Positions 1-13,536 are shown, numbered from the stretch's first letter. The stretch is 64,000 nucleotides of DNA from Sphingomonas sp. BGYR3 (GCF_025153455.1 NZ_JANZNT010000001.1:806001-870000), one strand, 5' to 3'. Numbers and translations: made by a program. Notes: generated by a model not told the origin, from the letters alone.

Positions 1-3476
<3,476 letters not shown>

Positions 3477-3477
<1 letters not shown>

Positions 3478-4907
3478 TGCAGCCGGCGGACCGCCCCTCC
3501 TCCTCTTCTTCTGCGTGGCAGGCCGTCGCGATGCGGTTCCTGCCGTTCGCCGATGCCGCCAGCACGGATCTGCCGCTGGGCCGCCTGTTGCGGCTGGCGC
3601 TGTTTCAGGTGAGCGTGGGGATTGCCGCCGTCCTGTTGAACGGCACGCTGAACCGCGTGCTGATCGTCGAACTGAACGCGCCTGCATGGATGGTGGCGCT
3701 GATGATCGCCATTCCGCTGGCCATCGCCCCGTTCCGCGCGCTGATCGGCCACCGGTCGGACACCCACCGCTCGGTGCTGGGCTGGCGCCGGGTGCCCTAT
3801 ATCTGGTTCGGGTCGCTGGCGCAGTTCGGCGGGCTGGCCATCATGCCGTTTGCGCTGATCCTGCTGACCCGCCCCGACACCTTTGCAATGGGCGTTGCGG
3901 CCTCGTGCCTGTCGTTCCTGCTGACCGGCGGGGGCATGCACGTCACCCAGACGGCGGGCCTGGCACTCGCCACCGATATCGCGCCAGAGGATACCCGGCC
4001 GCGCGTCGTCGCCCTGCTCTATGTCATGCTGCTGGTCGGCATGATGCTGGCGTCGTTCGCCATCGGCAACATCCTGCTCGACTTTACCGCGACCAAGCTG
4101 ATCCAGGTGGTGCAGGGCGCGGCGTTGCTGACGATTGTGATGAACATCATCGCGTTGTGGAAGCAGGAAGCACGGCGGCGCGTCGCTGCGGCACCGGTCG
4201 AGGCGCAGCCGGCATTTTCCGCGCTTTGGGCCAGTTTCGTTGCTCAGCCCAGCGCCGCACGGCTGCTGGCCGCGATCGGCGTCGGGGCGATGGCCTTTTC
4301 CATGCAGGATGCGCTGCTGGAGCCTTATGGCGGCGAAATCCTGTCCATGTCGGTGGGCGCGACGACCGCGCTGACCGGGGCATGGGCGTTGGGCGCGCTG
4401 ATCGCCTTTGCCCATAGCGGGCGGCGGCTGGCGCACGGCGCCGATCCGCTCCGCCTTTCAGGGCTTGGCGCGGTCATCGGCATCTGCGCCTTTCTGATGG
4501 CGATCTTTGCCGCACCGTTTCATTCCGTGCCGCTGCTGTTCGCTGGCGCCGCCGCCATCGGATTTGGCAACGGCCTGTTTTCCGTCGGCACGATGATCGC
4601 CGCGATGGCGCTGGCCCGCAATCACGCCGCTGGCCTTGCGCTGGGCGCATGGGGCGCGGTGCAGGCAAGCGGAGCCGGTCTGGGCGTCGCGCTGGGCGGG
4701 GCCATTCGCGATGGCGTGGCCATGCTGGCGCTGCACGATGTGCTGGGCACGACCCTGGCCGACCGCGCGACGGGGTTCGGCACGGTTTATCTGATCGAGA
4801 TCGCCTTGTTGCTGCTCGCGCTGGTCGTGCTGGGGCCAGTGGTCGGCGTGGGCCGCGATCTTGGAGTGACGCGTGAACGCTTTGGTTTGAGCGAGTTTCC
4901 GACCTGA
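3477..4907 (+). CDS. lhaA: PucC-family light-harvesting complex assembly transporter (LhaA)
   Basis: Integral membrane protein of the BCD/PucC branch of the major facilitator superfamily (476 aa, about 12 predicted helices), needed for assembly of light-harvesting complex 1. The family signature is visible as LNRVLIVELNAPAWMV, then RALIGHRSDTHRSVLGWRRVP and, later, GGGMHVTQTAGLALATDIAP. Its position between bchM and puhA is the conserved place of lhaA in purple bacteria, and supports LhaA over PucC proper. The ATG at 3477 overlaps the bchM stop; the in-frame ATG at 3237 is inside bchM and rejected. Confidence 0.92.
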
Positions 4908-4915
4908 GGGCCGGC

Positions 4916-4921
4916 AGGAGG
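4916..4921 (+). promoter_or_regulatory. Perfect Shine-Dalgarno of puhA
   Basis: AGGAGG is the strongest ribosome-binding site in the photosynthesis stretch, where other genes are coupled by overlaps. It fits high expression of the structural subunit PuhA. Its spacing favours the second ATG (4928). Confidence 0.75.
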
Positions 4922-4924
4922 TGG

Positions 4925-5698
4925 ATGATGGACGATATTAAGCTTGTGGGCACACTCGATGTGACCGAACTGGTGTTTCTGACCTTTGTTTTGTTCTTCT
5001 TCGGACTGGTGGTGTATCTGCGCCGCGAGGACCGGCGCGAGGGCTATCCGCTGGAGGACGAAACCACCGGCCGTCTGGACACGCCGGGCGGCGTGCTGCT
5101 GGATGCGGGGCCGAAGACGTTCCTGATGCCGCACGGTCGCGGCATCGTCAGCACCCCCACCAAGGGCCGCGAGCGCGTCGAATTGCCCGCCACGCGGACG
5201 TTCCGCGCGGCCGGTGCGCCCTATGTCCCCACCGGCAATCCGCTGGTCGACGGCCTTGGCCCGGCGGCCTGGGCCGACCGCGCCAATCACCCCGATCTGG
5301 ATGCCGAAGGGCATAACCGCATCGTGCCGATCGCACTGGCCCCGCACATCACGATCAACCCGCGCGATCCCGATCCGCGGGGCTACAGCGTGATCGCGGC
5401 GGACGGTCAGGTGGCCGGCAAGATCAGCGACATCTGGGTCGACCGGGCCGAACACGTCATCCGGTATCTTGAGGTCGACACCGGCTCTGCCAAGGTACTG
5501 GCGCCGATGGGCACCGCCGCCGTTCAGGCGCGCAGAAGCCTGGTGGTGATCGACGCGATCAACGCCGCCGACTTTGCCGGCGTGCCCGGCCTGGCCGCAC
5601 CGGACCGCATCACCTTTTACGAGGAAGAGCGGGTCATGGCCTATTATGGCGGCGGCTATCTCTATGCCAACGCCGCTCGTCAGGATCCGCTGATATGA
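4925..5698 (+). CDS. puhA: Photosynthetic reaction centre H subunit
   Basis: H subunit of the type-II reaction centre, a single-helix membrane protein that caps the L/M core on the cytoplasmic side and guides proton delivery to QB. About 257 aa, the usual size. One N-terminal membrane helix (LVFLTFVLFFFGLVVYL) is followed by the YLRREDRREGYPLE motif and a PRC-barrel domain with GKISDIWVDRAEHVIRYLEV. Two ATGs lie in tandem at 4925 and 4928. The AGGAGG at 4916-4921 is 3 bases from the first and 6 from the second, so translation may begin at 4928. The stop overlaps puhB. Confidence 0.97.
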   Translation: MMDDIKLVGTLDVTELVFLTFVLFFFGLVVYLRREDRREGYPLEDETTGRLDTPGGVLLDAGPKTFLMPHGRGIVSTPTKGRERVELPATRTFRAAGAPYVPTGNPLVDGLGPAAWADRANHPDLDAEGHNRIVPIALAPHITINPRDPDPRGYSVIAADGQVAGKISDIWVDRAEHVIRYLEVDTGSAKVLAPMGTAAVQARRSLVVIDAINAADFAGVPGLAAPDRITFYEEERVMAYYGGGYLYANAARQDPLI

Positions 5699-6312
5699 GC
5701 GAATATGAGCATGAGCCGATCCCCGGCCTGCCCGGGGTTCCGCCGGAGGGCGAGCGCATCCTGTGGCAGGGTTCGCCGGATTTCCGGCACATGGTCGCCA
5801 ATGCGTGGCACATCCGGCTGACCCTGCTCTATTTCGCCGCGATCATCGCCTGGCTGGTGGTGCGCGGCGATGGCGGCGCGGCACTGGTCGTGGCGGCGAT
5901 GGGCGTCGTTGCAATCGCCCTGTTCATTGCCTTTGCCTGGGCAGCGGCGCGCACCAGCATCTATACGCTGACCAACCAGCGGCTGGTGCTGCGCATCGGG
6001 GTTGCCCTGAACAAATGCGTCAACCTGCCGCTGAGCCAGATCGAATCCGCTGATCTGAAGGCGATGGGCGGCGGGCATGGCAGCATCGTCCTGTCGCTGA
6101 AGGGCGCGCCGCGGCTTGGCTATCCGATGCTGTGGCCGCACGCCCGCTCGCTGCGCATCGTCCGGCCCCAGCCGATGCTGCGTGCGATCCCGGACGCTGC
6201 CGGCGTGGCCCGCACTCTGTTCCGCGCCGTTCAGCAGATTCAGCCTGTGACAGTGAAGGACGCATCCAACACGCCGGTCGCCACCGGCCCCTATGCCGGA
6301 GCCGGCGCATGA
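5695..6312 (+). CDS. puhB: Photosynthetic complex assembly protein PuhB
   Basis: Membrane protein (205 aa) that helps reaction centre assembly. It has the family opening EPIPGLPGVPPEGERILWQGSP, two membrane segments (about residues 45-60 and 65-85), then a PH-like domain with LTNQRLVLRIGVALNKCVNLPL. The start overlaps the puhA stop by four bases and the stop overlaps puhC, so it is part of a tightly coupled puhABC operon. Confidence 0.94.
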   Translation: MSEYEHEPIPGLPGVPPEGERILWQGSPDFRHMVANAWHIRLTLLYFAAIIAWLVVRGDGGAALVVAAMGVVAIALFIAFAWAAARTSIYTLTNQRLVLRIGVALNKCVNLPLSQIESADLKAMGGGHGSIVLSLKGAPRLGYPMLWPHARSLRIVRPQPMLRAIPDAAGVARTLFRAVQQIQPVTVKDASNTPVATGPYAGAGA

Positions 6313-6788
6313 GCCATTCGCACCCCCATCATGATCCAACCGTCCCGCCCCGGGCGCTGATCGGGGCGGGGGTGCTGATTGCCACGGCACTGGCGCTGAC
6401 CGGGGCAACCAGCTTTGGCCTGATCCCGCGCGCCGCCGATCCGGTGGCCGAACGGACCCGCGATCAGGTCGCCCCGGCGCAGCAGCGGGACCTGCGTTTC
6501 GCCGACCGGGCCGATGGCGCGGTGATCGTCAGCGATGCAGTGACCGGCGAACAGATCACGGTCATCCCCAGCGGTCAGGGCGGTTTCGTGCGCGCCCAGA
6601 TGCGTCGGCTGGCCAAGGCGCGGATGGCCGCCGGCATCGGTTCGGAGCCGCCCTTTCGCCTGACGCGATGGGCGAACGGCGCGCTGTCGCTGGTCGATCC
6701 TCAGACCGGTAAGGATGCCGAACTGCACGGCTTTGGCCCCGACCACAGCCGCACCTTTGCCAACATGCTGCCGGGAACGGGCGCATGA
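6309..6788 (+). CDS. puhC: Photosynthetic complex assembly protein PuhC
   Basis: 159-aa protein with one N-terminal membrane helix (ALIGAGVLIATALALTGATSFGL) and a periplasmic domain. PuhC supports reaction centre/LH1 organisation. Motifs include LRFADRADGAVIV and TGKDAELHGFGPDHSRTFANML, which are typical of PuhC. The His-rich start (SHSHPHHDP) faces the cytoplasm. The ATG at 6309 overlaps the puhB stop; the ATG at 6132 is inside puhB and rejected. The stop overlaps the next small gene. Confidence 0.9.
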   Translation: MSHSHPHHDPTVPPRALIGAGVLIATALALTGATSFGLIPRAADPVAERTRDQVAPAQQRDLRFADRADGAVIVSDAVTGEQITVIPSGQGGFVRAQMRRLAKARMAAGIGSEPPFRLTRWANGALSLVDPQTGKDAELHGFGPDHSRTFANMLPGTGA

Positions 6789-7084
6789 TCGCGCTGTTTT
6801 CGCCGCCCCCGTTCGACACCCAGTGCCGGATCGAGGTGGAGCAGAGCCCCGAGCATTTCCATGCCCATGTCGAACTGGACGGCGATATCGACATCCGGCC
6901 CGGCGACCGGGTGCGCGTGCATGGCGCGCCGATCATGGTCGGGTTTGGCGAACGCCGCGTGTTCGAACGCCGCGCCACGGTTCAGCCCGCTGGCCTGATC
7001 CGCCGCGCCTGGACCCGCTTTGCCAGCAATTTCGAGATCACCGAGCTGTATGAAGTCAGCTTTACGCCTGGGAGGCTAGGATGA
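6785..7084 (+). CDS. Uncharacterised small protein between puhC and acsF
   Basis: 99-aa soluble protein of unknown function. It starts inside the puhC stop and ends in the acsF start, so it is translated with genes for reaction-centre assembly and the Mg-protoporphyrin ester cyclase. Visible features are a beta-rich middle ([24 protein letters not shown]), a turn [17 protein letters not shown] and a basic patch [20 protein letters not shown]; no membrane helix and a single cysteine. The [16 protein letters not shown] pattern suggests a small beta-barrel. Position implies a role in cyclase function or complex assembly, but that is inference only. Confidence 0.8.
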   Translation: MIALFSPPPFDTQCRIEVEQSPEHFHAHVELDGDIDIRPGDRVRVHGAPIMVGFGERRVFERRATVQPAGLIRRAWTRFASNFEITELYEVSFTPGRLG

Positions 7085-8157
7085 ACGCGCCTGCACGGAT
7101 CGATGCATCGCTGGCTGCCCAGCATGACACGATGGAAATCGCACGCCAGGAAACGGTGCTGTCGCCGCGGTTCTACACCACCGATTACGAAGCGATGGAC
7201 CGCATCGACGTGTCCCCCGTCCGCGCCGAATGGGAGGCGCTGATGACGGAGATGGAGGACGATCACAATAAGCGGCATTTCCGCAAGACGGACGCCTTTG
7301 ACGGGGTGATCGAGGGGCTGGAACCGGCGCTGCAGGCCGAGTTCATCGATTTCCTGGCCAGTTCGCTGACGTCCGAATTTTCAGGCTGCATCCTGTATGC
7401 CGAAATCGCCAAGCGGACGAAGAATCCCGACATGAAGCGGATCTTCAAGCTGCTGGCGCGCGATGAAAGCCGTCATGCGGGCTTCATCAACGAAACGCTG
7501 AAGGGCGCCGGGATCGGCATCGACCTCAGCTTTCTGACCAAGACCAAGAAATACACCTTCTTCAAACCGAAGTTCATTTTCTATGCCGTCTATCTGTCGG
7601 AAAAGATCGGATATGCGCGGTACATCACCATCTACCGCCATCTGGCGCGCAATCCGCAGAACAAGTTTCACCCGATTTTCGACTGGTTCCACGACTGGTG
7701 CAATGACGAGTTCCGTCATGGCGAGGCGTTCGCGATGATGCTGCGGGCCGATCCCAAGCTGCTGACCGGAATGAACAAGCTGTGGATCCGGTTTTTCCTG
7801 CTGTCGGTCTATGCCACCATGTATGTGCGCGACCACAACCGGCCAGTGTTCCACAAGGCGCTGGGCGTACACCCCGCCGATTACGGGTATCAGGTGTTTT
7901 CGATCTGTACCGAGATCAGCCGGCAGGTGTTTCCGGTGGAGCTGGACACCGATGATCCCGCCTTTCGCCGGACGCTGGAGCAGCTTCGCCTTGCCTCTGT
8001 CGCGATCGAGACGGCCAAGGCGCGTGGCGGCGTGTCGGGATTGGCGGGACGCGCGGCCAACATGGCGCGGGCGGGCTTTGCCTTTGCCCGGCTGTACCTG
8101 ATGAAACCGCGGACCAACGAACTGCCCCGTTCCATCCGGCTTCAGCCTGCATGGTGA
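7081..8157 (+). CDS. acsF: Aerobic Mg-protoporphyrin IX monomethyl ester (oxidative) cyclase
   Basis: Di-iron, oxygen-dependent cyclase (358 aa) that forms the fifth (E) ring of protochlorophyllide. The carboxylate and histidine ligands are in [30 protein letters not shown] and [14 protein letters not shown]. The start overlaps the preceding small gene and the stop overlaps puhE. Presence of AcsF shows the ring is closed using oxygen, as expected for an aerobic phototroph; an anaerobic BchE was not seen in the window. Confidence 0.97.
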   Translation: MNAPARIDASLAAQHDTMEIARQETVLSPRFYTTDYEAMDRIDVSPVRAEWEALMTEMEDDHNKRHFRKTDAFDGVIEGLEPALQAEFIDFLASSLTSEFSGCILYAEIAKRTKNPDMKRIFKLLARDESRHAGFINETLKGAGIGIDLSFLTKTKKYTFFKPKFIFYAVYLSEKIGYARYITIYRHLARNPQNKFHPIFDWFHDWCNDEFRHGEAFAMMLRADPKLLTGMNKLWIRFFLLSVYATMYVRDHNRPVFHKALGVHPADYGYQVFSICTEISRQVFPVELDTDDPAFRRTLEQLRLASVAIETAKARGGVSGLAGRAANMARAGFAFARLYLMKPRTNELPRSIRLQPAW

Positions 8158-8954
8158 TTGCGGGCAGCCTGGCCCTGCCCTTTGCGGCGGTCATCCTGTT
8201 GTGGTTCGTCAGCACCGGCCTGGTGGCGATGATGAACCACCGGCTGCGCGCCACGATGCCGCGCGCGCTGATCATCGCCTGTGTCTGTGCCTTTGCCGGC
8301 CTCGGCCTCGTGATCGCCAGTGCCCATTCGACGGCGATCTGGGCATCCTATCTGTCGTTCCTGGGCGGCCTGCTGATCTGGAGCTGGCACGAGATCGCGT
8401 TCCTGACCGGCGCGGTCGCGGGCACGCATAGCGAGCCATGCCCCGATGGCGCGCGCGGCTGGCAACGGTTTTCACAGGCGACGCTGGCGCTGATCCATCA
8501 CGAAGTGGCGCTGGCGATGACGGCGGGCCTGATGCTGTCGCTGGCCGCGGCGACCGCCAATCCGACCGGTGCCTATGCGTTCACGCTGTTGTTCGTGTTC
8601 CGCCTGTCATCGAAACTGAACATCTATTGGGGCGTGCCGAACCTGAGCGACGAGTTGTTGCCGCGCCATCTGGATTACCTGAAAAGCTATTTCGGACCGC
8701 GCCGGTTGCTGCCGATGCTGCCGCTGTCGATCCTGGCCATGCTCGGCCTGGCCGCGTGGCTTGCCTGGACGGCGATTGCCACCAGCGATCCCGGCACCGC
8801 GGTCCGATCCGCCCTGCTCTGCTGCCTCAGCCTGCTGGCGGCGCTGGAGCATCTGTTTCTCGCCATGCCCTTTCGCGACAGCGCGCTTTGGGCATGGGCG
8901 CTTGAGCGGCGCACCGCACACAAGAAGACGACGATTGAAGAGGGGAAGGCGTGA
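8151..8954 (+). CDS. puhE: Photosynthetic complex assembly protein PuhE
   Basis: Integral membrane protein (267 aa, about seven hydrophobic segments). PuhE modulates reaction-centre/LH1 assembly and bacteriochlorophyll levels. The sequence carries the family stretches [28 protein letters not shown] and [16 protein letters not shown]. The start overlaps acsF by seven bases; the stop overlaps hemA. The order acsF-puhE-hemA is conserved in purple phototrophs. Confidence 0.92.
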   Translation: MVIAGSLALPFAAVILLWFVSTGLVAMMNHRLRATMPRALIIACVCAFAGLGLVIASAHSTAIWASYLSFLGGLLIWSWHEIAFLTGAVAGTHSEPCPDGARGWQRFSQATLALIHHEVALAMTAGLMLSLAAATANPTGAYAFTLLFVFRLSSKLNIYWGVPNLSDELLPRHLDYLKSYFGPRRLLPMLPLSILAMLGLAAWLAWTAIATSDPGTAVRSALLCCLSLLAALEHLFLAMPFRDSALWAWALERRTAHKKTTIEEGKA

Positions 8955-10174
8955 TGGATTACGCAACATATTTCGGCGATCAGCTGGCCGCCGTCCGGCA
9001 GGAAGGGCGATATCGCGTCTTTGCCGAGATCGAGCGCCAGGCTGGCGCATTCCCCAAGGCGACCCGCCATGTCGACGGCCAGATCAGCGACATCACCGTT
9101 TGGTGTTCCAACGACTATCTGGGCATGGGCCAGCATCCCAAGGTACTAGACGCCATGCACCGCGTTCTGGACGAATGCGGCGCAGGTGCGGGCGGCACGC
9201 GCAACATTTCGGGTACCAATCACCACCATGTGCTGCTGGAGGCGGAACTCGCCGACCTGCATGCCAAGGAAGACGCGCTGCTCTTTACCTCCGGCTATGT
9301 TTCCAACTGGGCAGCGCTGGGCACGCTGGCGGGGATGCTGCCCAACTGCATGGTGCTGTCCGACGCGCTCAATCACGCATCGATGATCGAGGGGATTCGG
9401 CACAGCCGTGCCGACCGGATGATCTTTGAACACAACTCGCCCGAGGATCTGGACCGCAAGCTGTCCGACCTGGACCCCGACCGGGCCAAGCTGGTTGCGT
9501 TCGAAAGCGTCTATTCGATGGACGGCGACATCGCCCCGATCGCTGAGATCGTGGAGGTGTGCGAGAAGCACAACGCCCTGTCCTATATCGACGAGGTTCA
9601 TGCCGTCGGCCTGTACGGCCCGCGCGGCGGCGGTGTGGCCGAACGCGAAGGATTGATGGACCGGATCACGGTCATCGAAGGAACGCTGGGCAAGGCCTAT
9701 GGCGTGATGGGCGGATATATCGCCGCATCGCGCGACCTGTGCGATTTCGTGCGCACCTTTGCCAGCGGATTCATTTTCACCACCGCCCTGCCCCCCGCGG
9801 TTGCGGCGGGCGCGTGCGCCAGCATCCGGCACCTGAAGGACAGCGATGCCGAACGCGAGCGCCAGCAGGATCGCGTGGCCCGCGTACGCGGCGCCTTGGA
9901 CCGGATGGGCATCCCCCACCTGCCCAACCCCAGCCACATCATCCCGGTAATGGTCGGCGATGCACGCAAGTGCAAACTGATCAGCGACTGGCTGATGGAA
10001 CATCACGGCATCTATGTTCAGCCGATCAATTACCCCACCGTTCCGCGTGGGACGGAACGGCTGCGCATCACCCCGTCGCCCGTGCACAGCGATGCGGATA
10101 TCGACCGGCTGCTGACCGCGCTCAGCGAAATCTGGTCGCATTGCGAACTGGCACGGCGCGAAATGGCCGCCTGA
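8954..10174 (+). CDS. hemA: 5-aminolevulinate synthase
   Basis: PLP enzyme (406 aa) that condenses glycine and succinyl-CoA, the first step of tetrapyrrole synthesis in alphaproteobacteria. The glycine-rich region [14 protein letters not shown], the PLP aspartate in [13 protein letters not shown] and the Schiff-base lysine in [13 protein letters not shown] are all present. ATG 8954 sits 4 bases after the GGGGAAGG purine run; a GTG one codon upstream (8951) is an alternative. A copy at the end of the photosynthesis cluster allows haem-precursor supply to follow bacteriochlorophyll demand. It could be one of two ALAS genes in the genome. Confidence 0.96.
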   Translation: MDYATYFGDQLAAVRQEGRYRVFAEIERQAGAFPKATRHVDGQISDITVWCSNDYLGMGQHPKVLDAMHRVLDECGAGAGGTRNISGTNHHHVLLEAELADLHAKEDALLFTSGYVSNWAALGTLAGMLPNCMVLSDALNHASMIEGIRHSRADRMIFEHNSPEDLDRKLSDLDPDRAKLVAFESVYSMDGDIAPIAEIVEVCEKHNALSYIDEVHAVGLYGPRGGGVAEREGLMDRITVIEGTLGKAYGVMGGYIAASRDLCDFVRTFASGFIFTTALPPAVAAGACASIRHLKDSDAERERQQDRVARVRGALDRMGIPHLPNPSHIIPVMVGDARKCKLISDWLMEHHGIYVQPINYPTVPRGTERLRITPSPVHSDADIDRLLTALSEIWSHCELARREMAA

Positions 10175-10507
10175 TCCGGCGCGGCGGTACGCCAACCACA
10201 TCCGCTTCCCGCAAAAGGCCGGAGCGAGGCAGCGATGCGCGTTAAATCGGGCATCGCTGCCAGGCACCTGGATGACCGATCGGGCTGACGCCCTGCCCGC
10301 TGTGCACAGGAATATCGGCGATCCACTAGGCTTGCTGCGCAAGCGTGTTCGGCTGGGCGTGGTCGCGCGTTAACGATCGCCCCGCTAATGCAGGTCCGGA
10401 TGCACCGGTCCACACGTCACTAGGCAACATGCCTTCCCAGCAGCAGCGCACAAGAAAAAGGCCGGGATTTCCCCCGGCCTTTTGTCCTTTCGATCTGTCC
10501 GATCCGA
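10175..10507. other. Intergenic stretch between convergent hemA and cytochrome c genes
   Basis: 333 bases without a credible gene. The only structure I see is the bidirectional hairpin at 10456-10483. The rest has no RBS-led reading frame. Confidence 0.6.
10456..10483 (-). terminator. Bidirectional intrinsic terminator
   Basis: Perfect 11-bp stem AAAAGGCCGGG / CCCGGCCTTTT around a 6-base loop, with an A tract on one side and a T tract on the other. It lies 24 bases after the cytochrome c stop (minus strand) and can also stop read-through from hemA. Confidence 0.88.
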
Positions 10508-11047
10508 TCAGCTCGGATTTTCGAGATACGCGATCAGGTCGGCGCGCTTCTGCGCGTCGGCGATGCCGCCAAACGCCATCTTGGTGCCGGGCACCACGCG
10601 CTGCGGCTTTTCCAGATACTGGAACAGCTTTTCCTTGGTCCAGGTGATGCCGCTGTTCTTGTTGGCGTTCGAATAGTTGTAGCCCGCGACCGTGCCGGCG
10701 GCGCGGCCGACGATCTTGTGCAGCGACGGGCCGACCTTGTTCACGCCATCCTGCACGGCATGGCAGGTCTGGCACTGAGCGAACACGGTCTTGCCGGCCG
10801 CGGCCGTGCCGGTGAAGCTGGCGAACTGCGTGCCGTCGACGGTCGCGGTATCGGCCGCAGGGGGCGCACCGGCCGGAGCAGCCGCAGGCGCAGCAGCCGG
10901 GGCCGCAGCAGGTGCCGGGGCGGCGGGCGCTTCAGCAGCCGGGGCCGCCGCAGTTTCCGTCTTCTTGGGTTCCGATCCACCGCCGCCACACGCAGCAAGC
11001 AGGGTAGAAAGCACGATCACACTCGCAAAAGTTCCAGCTGCCTTCAT
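10508..11047 (-). CDS. Lipoprotein c-type cytochrome (soluble cytochrome c2-like domain on a lipid anchor)
   Basis: 179-aa protein with a lipoprotein signal (VIVLSTLLAACGGGG, lipobox LAAC near residue 20), an Ala/Pro-rich linker of about 45 residues, and a class I cytochrome c domain with haem motif CQTCH and methionine ligand in GTKMAFGG. The anchor and flexible tether would let it move between the bc1 complex and its acceptor at the membrane. Next to the photosynthesis cluster it may be the electron donor to the reaction centre, as CycA or cytochrome cy are elsewhere, but it could equally serve an oxidase. The start at 11047 is chosen because it begins the signal peptide; longer readings run into the promoter region. 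Confidence 0.88.
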   Translation of the reverse strand: MKAAGTFASVIVLSTLLAACGGGGSEPKKTETAAAPAAEAPAAPAPAAAPAAAPAAAPAGAPPAADTATVDGTQFASFTGTAAAGKTVFAQCQTCHAVQDGVNKVGPSLHKIVGRAAGTVAGYNYSNANKNSGITWTKEKLFQYLEKPQRVVPGTKMAFGGIADAQKRADLIAYLENPS

Positions 11048-11252
11048 GTCCACTCCAATCCAAAATCGCCGCAATGGCCTCAGAGAAACGGTCCCCTCCA
11101 GCCACGCTTGTAACGGAGATGAACTGGAAATGAAAGCGCAGACCATTGGTTCCGTGGCGATTATTGCGGCCGTTCCATTCCCCGGCAATCCGTCCTTTTT
11201 CAGCGTCGAGCCGTTGGCGTCGCCAACGCCGTTTTGCCCCTTGCGACAATGT

Positions 11253-11324
11253 TGAAAATCATTCTCAAAAGCGTTGACTCTGCAAATCGCTCGCAATAAG
11301 CGGATGCAAATGGTTCGCAATACA
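11253..11324 (+). promoter_or_regulatory. Cluster of Fur-like iron boxes before the TonB receptor
   Basis: Three AT-rich imperfect dyads lie between the divergent cytochrome c and receptor genes. One around 11253-11270 contains GAAAATCATTCTCA, like the classic Fur box. Two direct repeats, TGCAAATCGCTCGCAATA at 11281-11298 and TGCAAATGGTTCGCAATA at 11305-11322, are 24 bases apart. The spacing suggests cooperative binding of a Fur-family repressor and iron control of the receptor-piuC-PepSY operon. Confidence 0.6.
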
Positions 11325-11337
11325 AGGGGCGATTTCA

Positions 11338-13527
11338 GTGAGTGATGGAATTGGCGCACCGGCGTATCTGGCGCTGTCGGCAGTCGGGTTTTTGATGACG
11401 GCACCGGCCCATGCCGGCGAAGAGCCGATTGGCGAAGATGCACAGACCATCGTGGTCGAAGGCTCGCAGAACAAGAAGCCGACCAATCCGGCGCTGACCG
11501 AAAAACCCCGAGATACCCCGCGTACGGTCACCGTGCTGGACAAGCAGTTCCTGGCCGATACCGGCGCGGTCACGTTTGCGGACGCGCTGCGCAACGTGCC
11601 CGGCATCACCCTGGGCCAGGGCGAGGGCGGCGCCGGATCGGGCGATTTCATCAACCTGCGCGGGTTCGACGCCAGCAACGACATCGCCATCGACGGTTTT
11701 GCCGACCGGTTGCAGTACAGCCGTTCCGACGTGTTCAACGTCGAACAGATCGAGGTTTACAAGGGGCCGAATACCGCGCTGTCCGGCGCGGGCGGTGCGG
11801 CGGGCCAGATCAACCTGGTCAGCAAGGCACCCCAGATGGCGTCGTTCCTCAATGTCGATGCCAGCCTTGGCAATCGCGAATGGAAGCGGCTGGCGCTCGA
11901 CGCCAATGTGCAGCAGGCATCGCTGGGCGGCTCTGCATTCCGCCTGAACCTGATGGCGCATGATCAGGATGTGGCCCGGCGGGATCAGATCACGCAGACC
12001 CGGTTCGGCGTGGCCCCGTCCTTTTCCATCGGCATGAACGGCCCGACGCGTGCGACGGTCAGCCTGTTCTGGCAGCAGGACGAAAACCTGCCCGATTACG
12101 GCATCCCGCTGTTGACCACCGGGGTTCGTCCGGCGCCGATCCGCAATTACTATGGCTGGCGCAACATCGACCGGGAGGATCAGACGGTCATGCTTGCCAC
12201 GCTTCAGATCGAGCATGAGTTCAGCGACCGGGTTCAGTTGCTCAATGCGACCCGCTGGGGTAAGGTCGATCGCACCGCGGTGTGGTCCACCCCCCGCCCG
12301 ATCGACGCCCCGTCGCTGAACGCTGCGGCGGCAGCGATTGCGGCGGGACGGCCGCAGGATGGCAACTATATCGTCGGTGGTCCGCAGGGGCTGGGCCGCG
12401 TGGCAAGCAACACGGTGCTGACCAATCGCACCGCCCTTACCGTCGATCTGCCCGCCACGGATGGCGGCATCGGCAACACGCTGGTCATCGGCGGCGAAGT
12501 AAGCCGCGAGGATTTTCAGCGCAACACGATCACCACCACCGGCATCGCAGGCACGCGCCGCAACCTGTTTGCGCCGACCCCGGATTTTACCGGCCCGTTC
12601 AGCCAGACGGTGACGAGCGGTCAATATGACACCTCGGCAACGCGGTACGCGCTGTCGGCGTTCGACACGCTGAAGCTGCTGGGCGATGCGGTTCAGCTGA
12701 ATGTCGGCGGCCGCTACGAACGGTTCGAGGTCGAGCTGGGCGGCACCGCCTATGCCGCGCTTGCCGATCGCAGCTATGCCGAAAACCTGTTCAGCTGGCA
12801 GGCCGGACTGGTCGCCAAGCCGAGCGAGACTGCGTCGATCTACTTCACCTACTCCAATGCGAAACAGCCCCAGGCGCTGTCCGCAACATCGACCGGCGCC
12901 GTCACCACCGCCAATCTGGCGCTGCCCGCGCTGAAGAACGAGAATTACGAGATCGGCGCGAAGTGGGATGTGCTGGCCGAAAAGCTCAGCCTGACCGCCG
13001 CGCTGTTCCGGACGGAGCGGGTCAATCAGCCGATCACGGTCGGCCCCGATGTGCTGCTGGCCGGGCGTCAGCGGGTGCAGGGCGTCGAACTGAGCGCGAC
13101 CGGCCAGCTGGCGACGGGATGGCAGCTGTTTGCGGCCTATGCCTATCTCGACAGCGAAATCCTGCGTGCGGCGACGGGCAGCGAACTGACGCTGGGCGAG
13201 GTACTGGCGCTGACCCCCAATCATTCCGGCACGCTGTGGACCAGTTACAAGACGGGGCCGTTCCAGATCGGCGGCGGCATCAATTACATGGGCGAGCGCG
13301 TGACCCGCAATTCGACCGCGGCACAGGATGCCTGGGCGCTGGACGATTATGTCCTGGCCAATGCGATGGTCGCCTATGACTTCAGCCCGCGCATTTCGCT
13401 TCAGGTGAATGCCAACAACATCCTGGACGCGGCGTACATCAACCGCATCCGCGCCAACGACAATTATGTCATCGCGGTGCCGGGCGAAGGCCGCACGGTC
13501 ATGGCCACCCTGCGTGTGCGGATGTAA
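11338..13527 (+). CDS. TonB-dependent siderophore receptor, PiuA/Fiu-like
   Basis: Outer-membrane ferric-siderophore receptor (729 aa, typical for catecholate receptors). A signal peptide (SAVGFLMTAPAHA) is followed by a plug domain (DTPRTVTVLDKQFL, INLRGFDASNDIAIDG, IEVYKGPNTALSG) and a beta-barrel that ends in an aromatic-type strand (TVMATLRVRM). The start is GTG at 11338, preceded by AAGGGG. It is the first gene of an operon with a PiuC-type hydroxylase and a PepSY protein, the arrangement known as piuA-piuC-piuB in Pseudomonas. Confidence 0.88.
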   Translation: MSDGIGAPAYLALSAVGFLMTAPAHAGEEPIGEDAQTIVVEGSQNKKPTNPALTEKPRDTPRTVTVLDKQFLADTGAVTFADALRNVPGITLGQGEGGAGSGDFINLRGFDASNDIAIDGFADRLQYSRSDVFNVEQIEVYKGPNTALSGAGGAAGQINLVSKAPQMASFLNVDASLGNREWKRLALDANVQQASLGGSAFRLNLMAHDQDVARRDQITQTRFGVAPSFSIGMNGPTRATVSLFWQQDENLPDYGIPLLTTGVRPAPIRNYYGWRNIDREDQTVMLATLQIEHEFSDRVQLLNATRWGKVDRTAVWSTPRPIDAPSLNAAAAAIAAGRPQDGNYIVGGPQGLGRVASNTVLTNRTALTVDLPATDGGIGNTLVIGGEVSREDFQRNTITTTGIAGTRRNLFAPTPDFTGPFSQTVTSGQYDTSATRYALSAFDTLKLLGDAVQLNVGGRYERFEVELGGTAYAALADRSYAENLFSWQAGLVAKPSETASIYFTYSNAKQPQALSATSTGAVTTANLALPALKNENYEIGAKWDVLAEKLSLTAALFRTERVNQPITVGPDVLLAGRQRVQGVELSATGQLATGWQLFAAYAYLDSEILRAATGSELTLGEVLALTPNHSGTLWTSYKTGPFQIGGGINYMGERVTRNSTAAQDAWALDDYVLANAMVAYDFSPRISLQVNANNILDAAYINRIRANDNYVIAVPGEGRTVMATLRVRM

Positions 13528-13536
13528 ACGCCGGCA

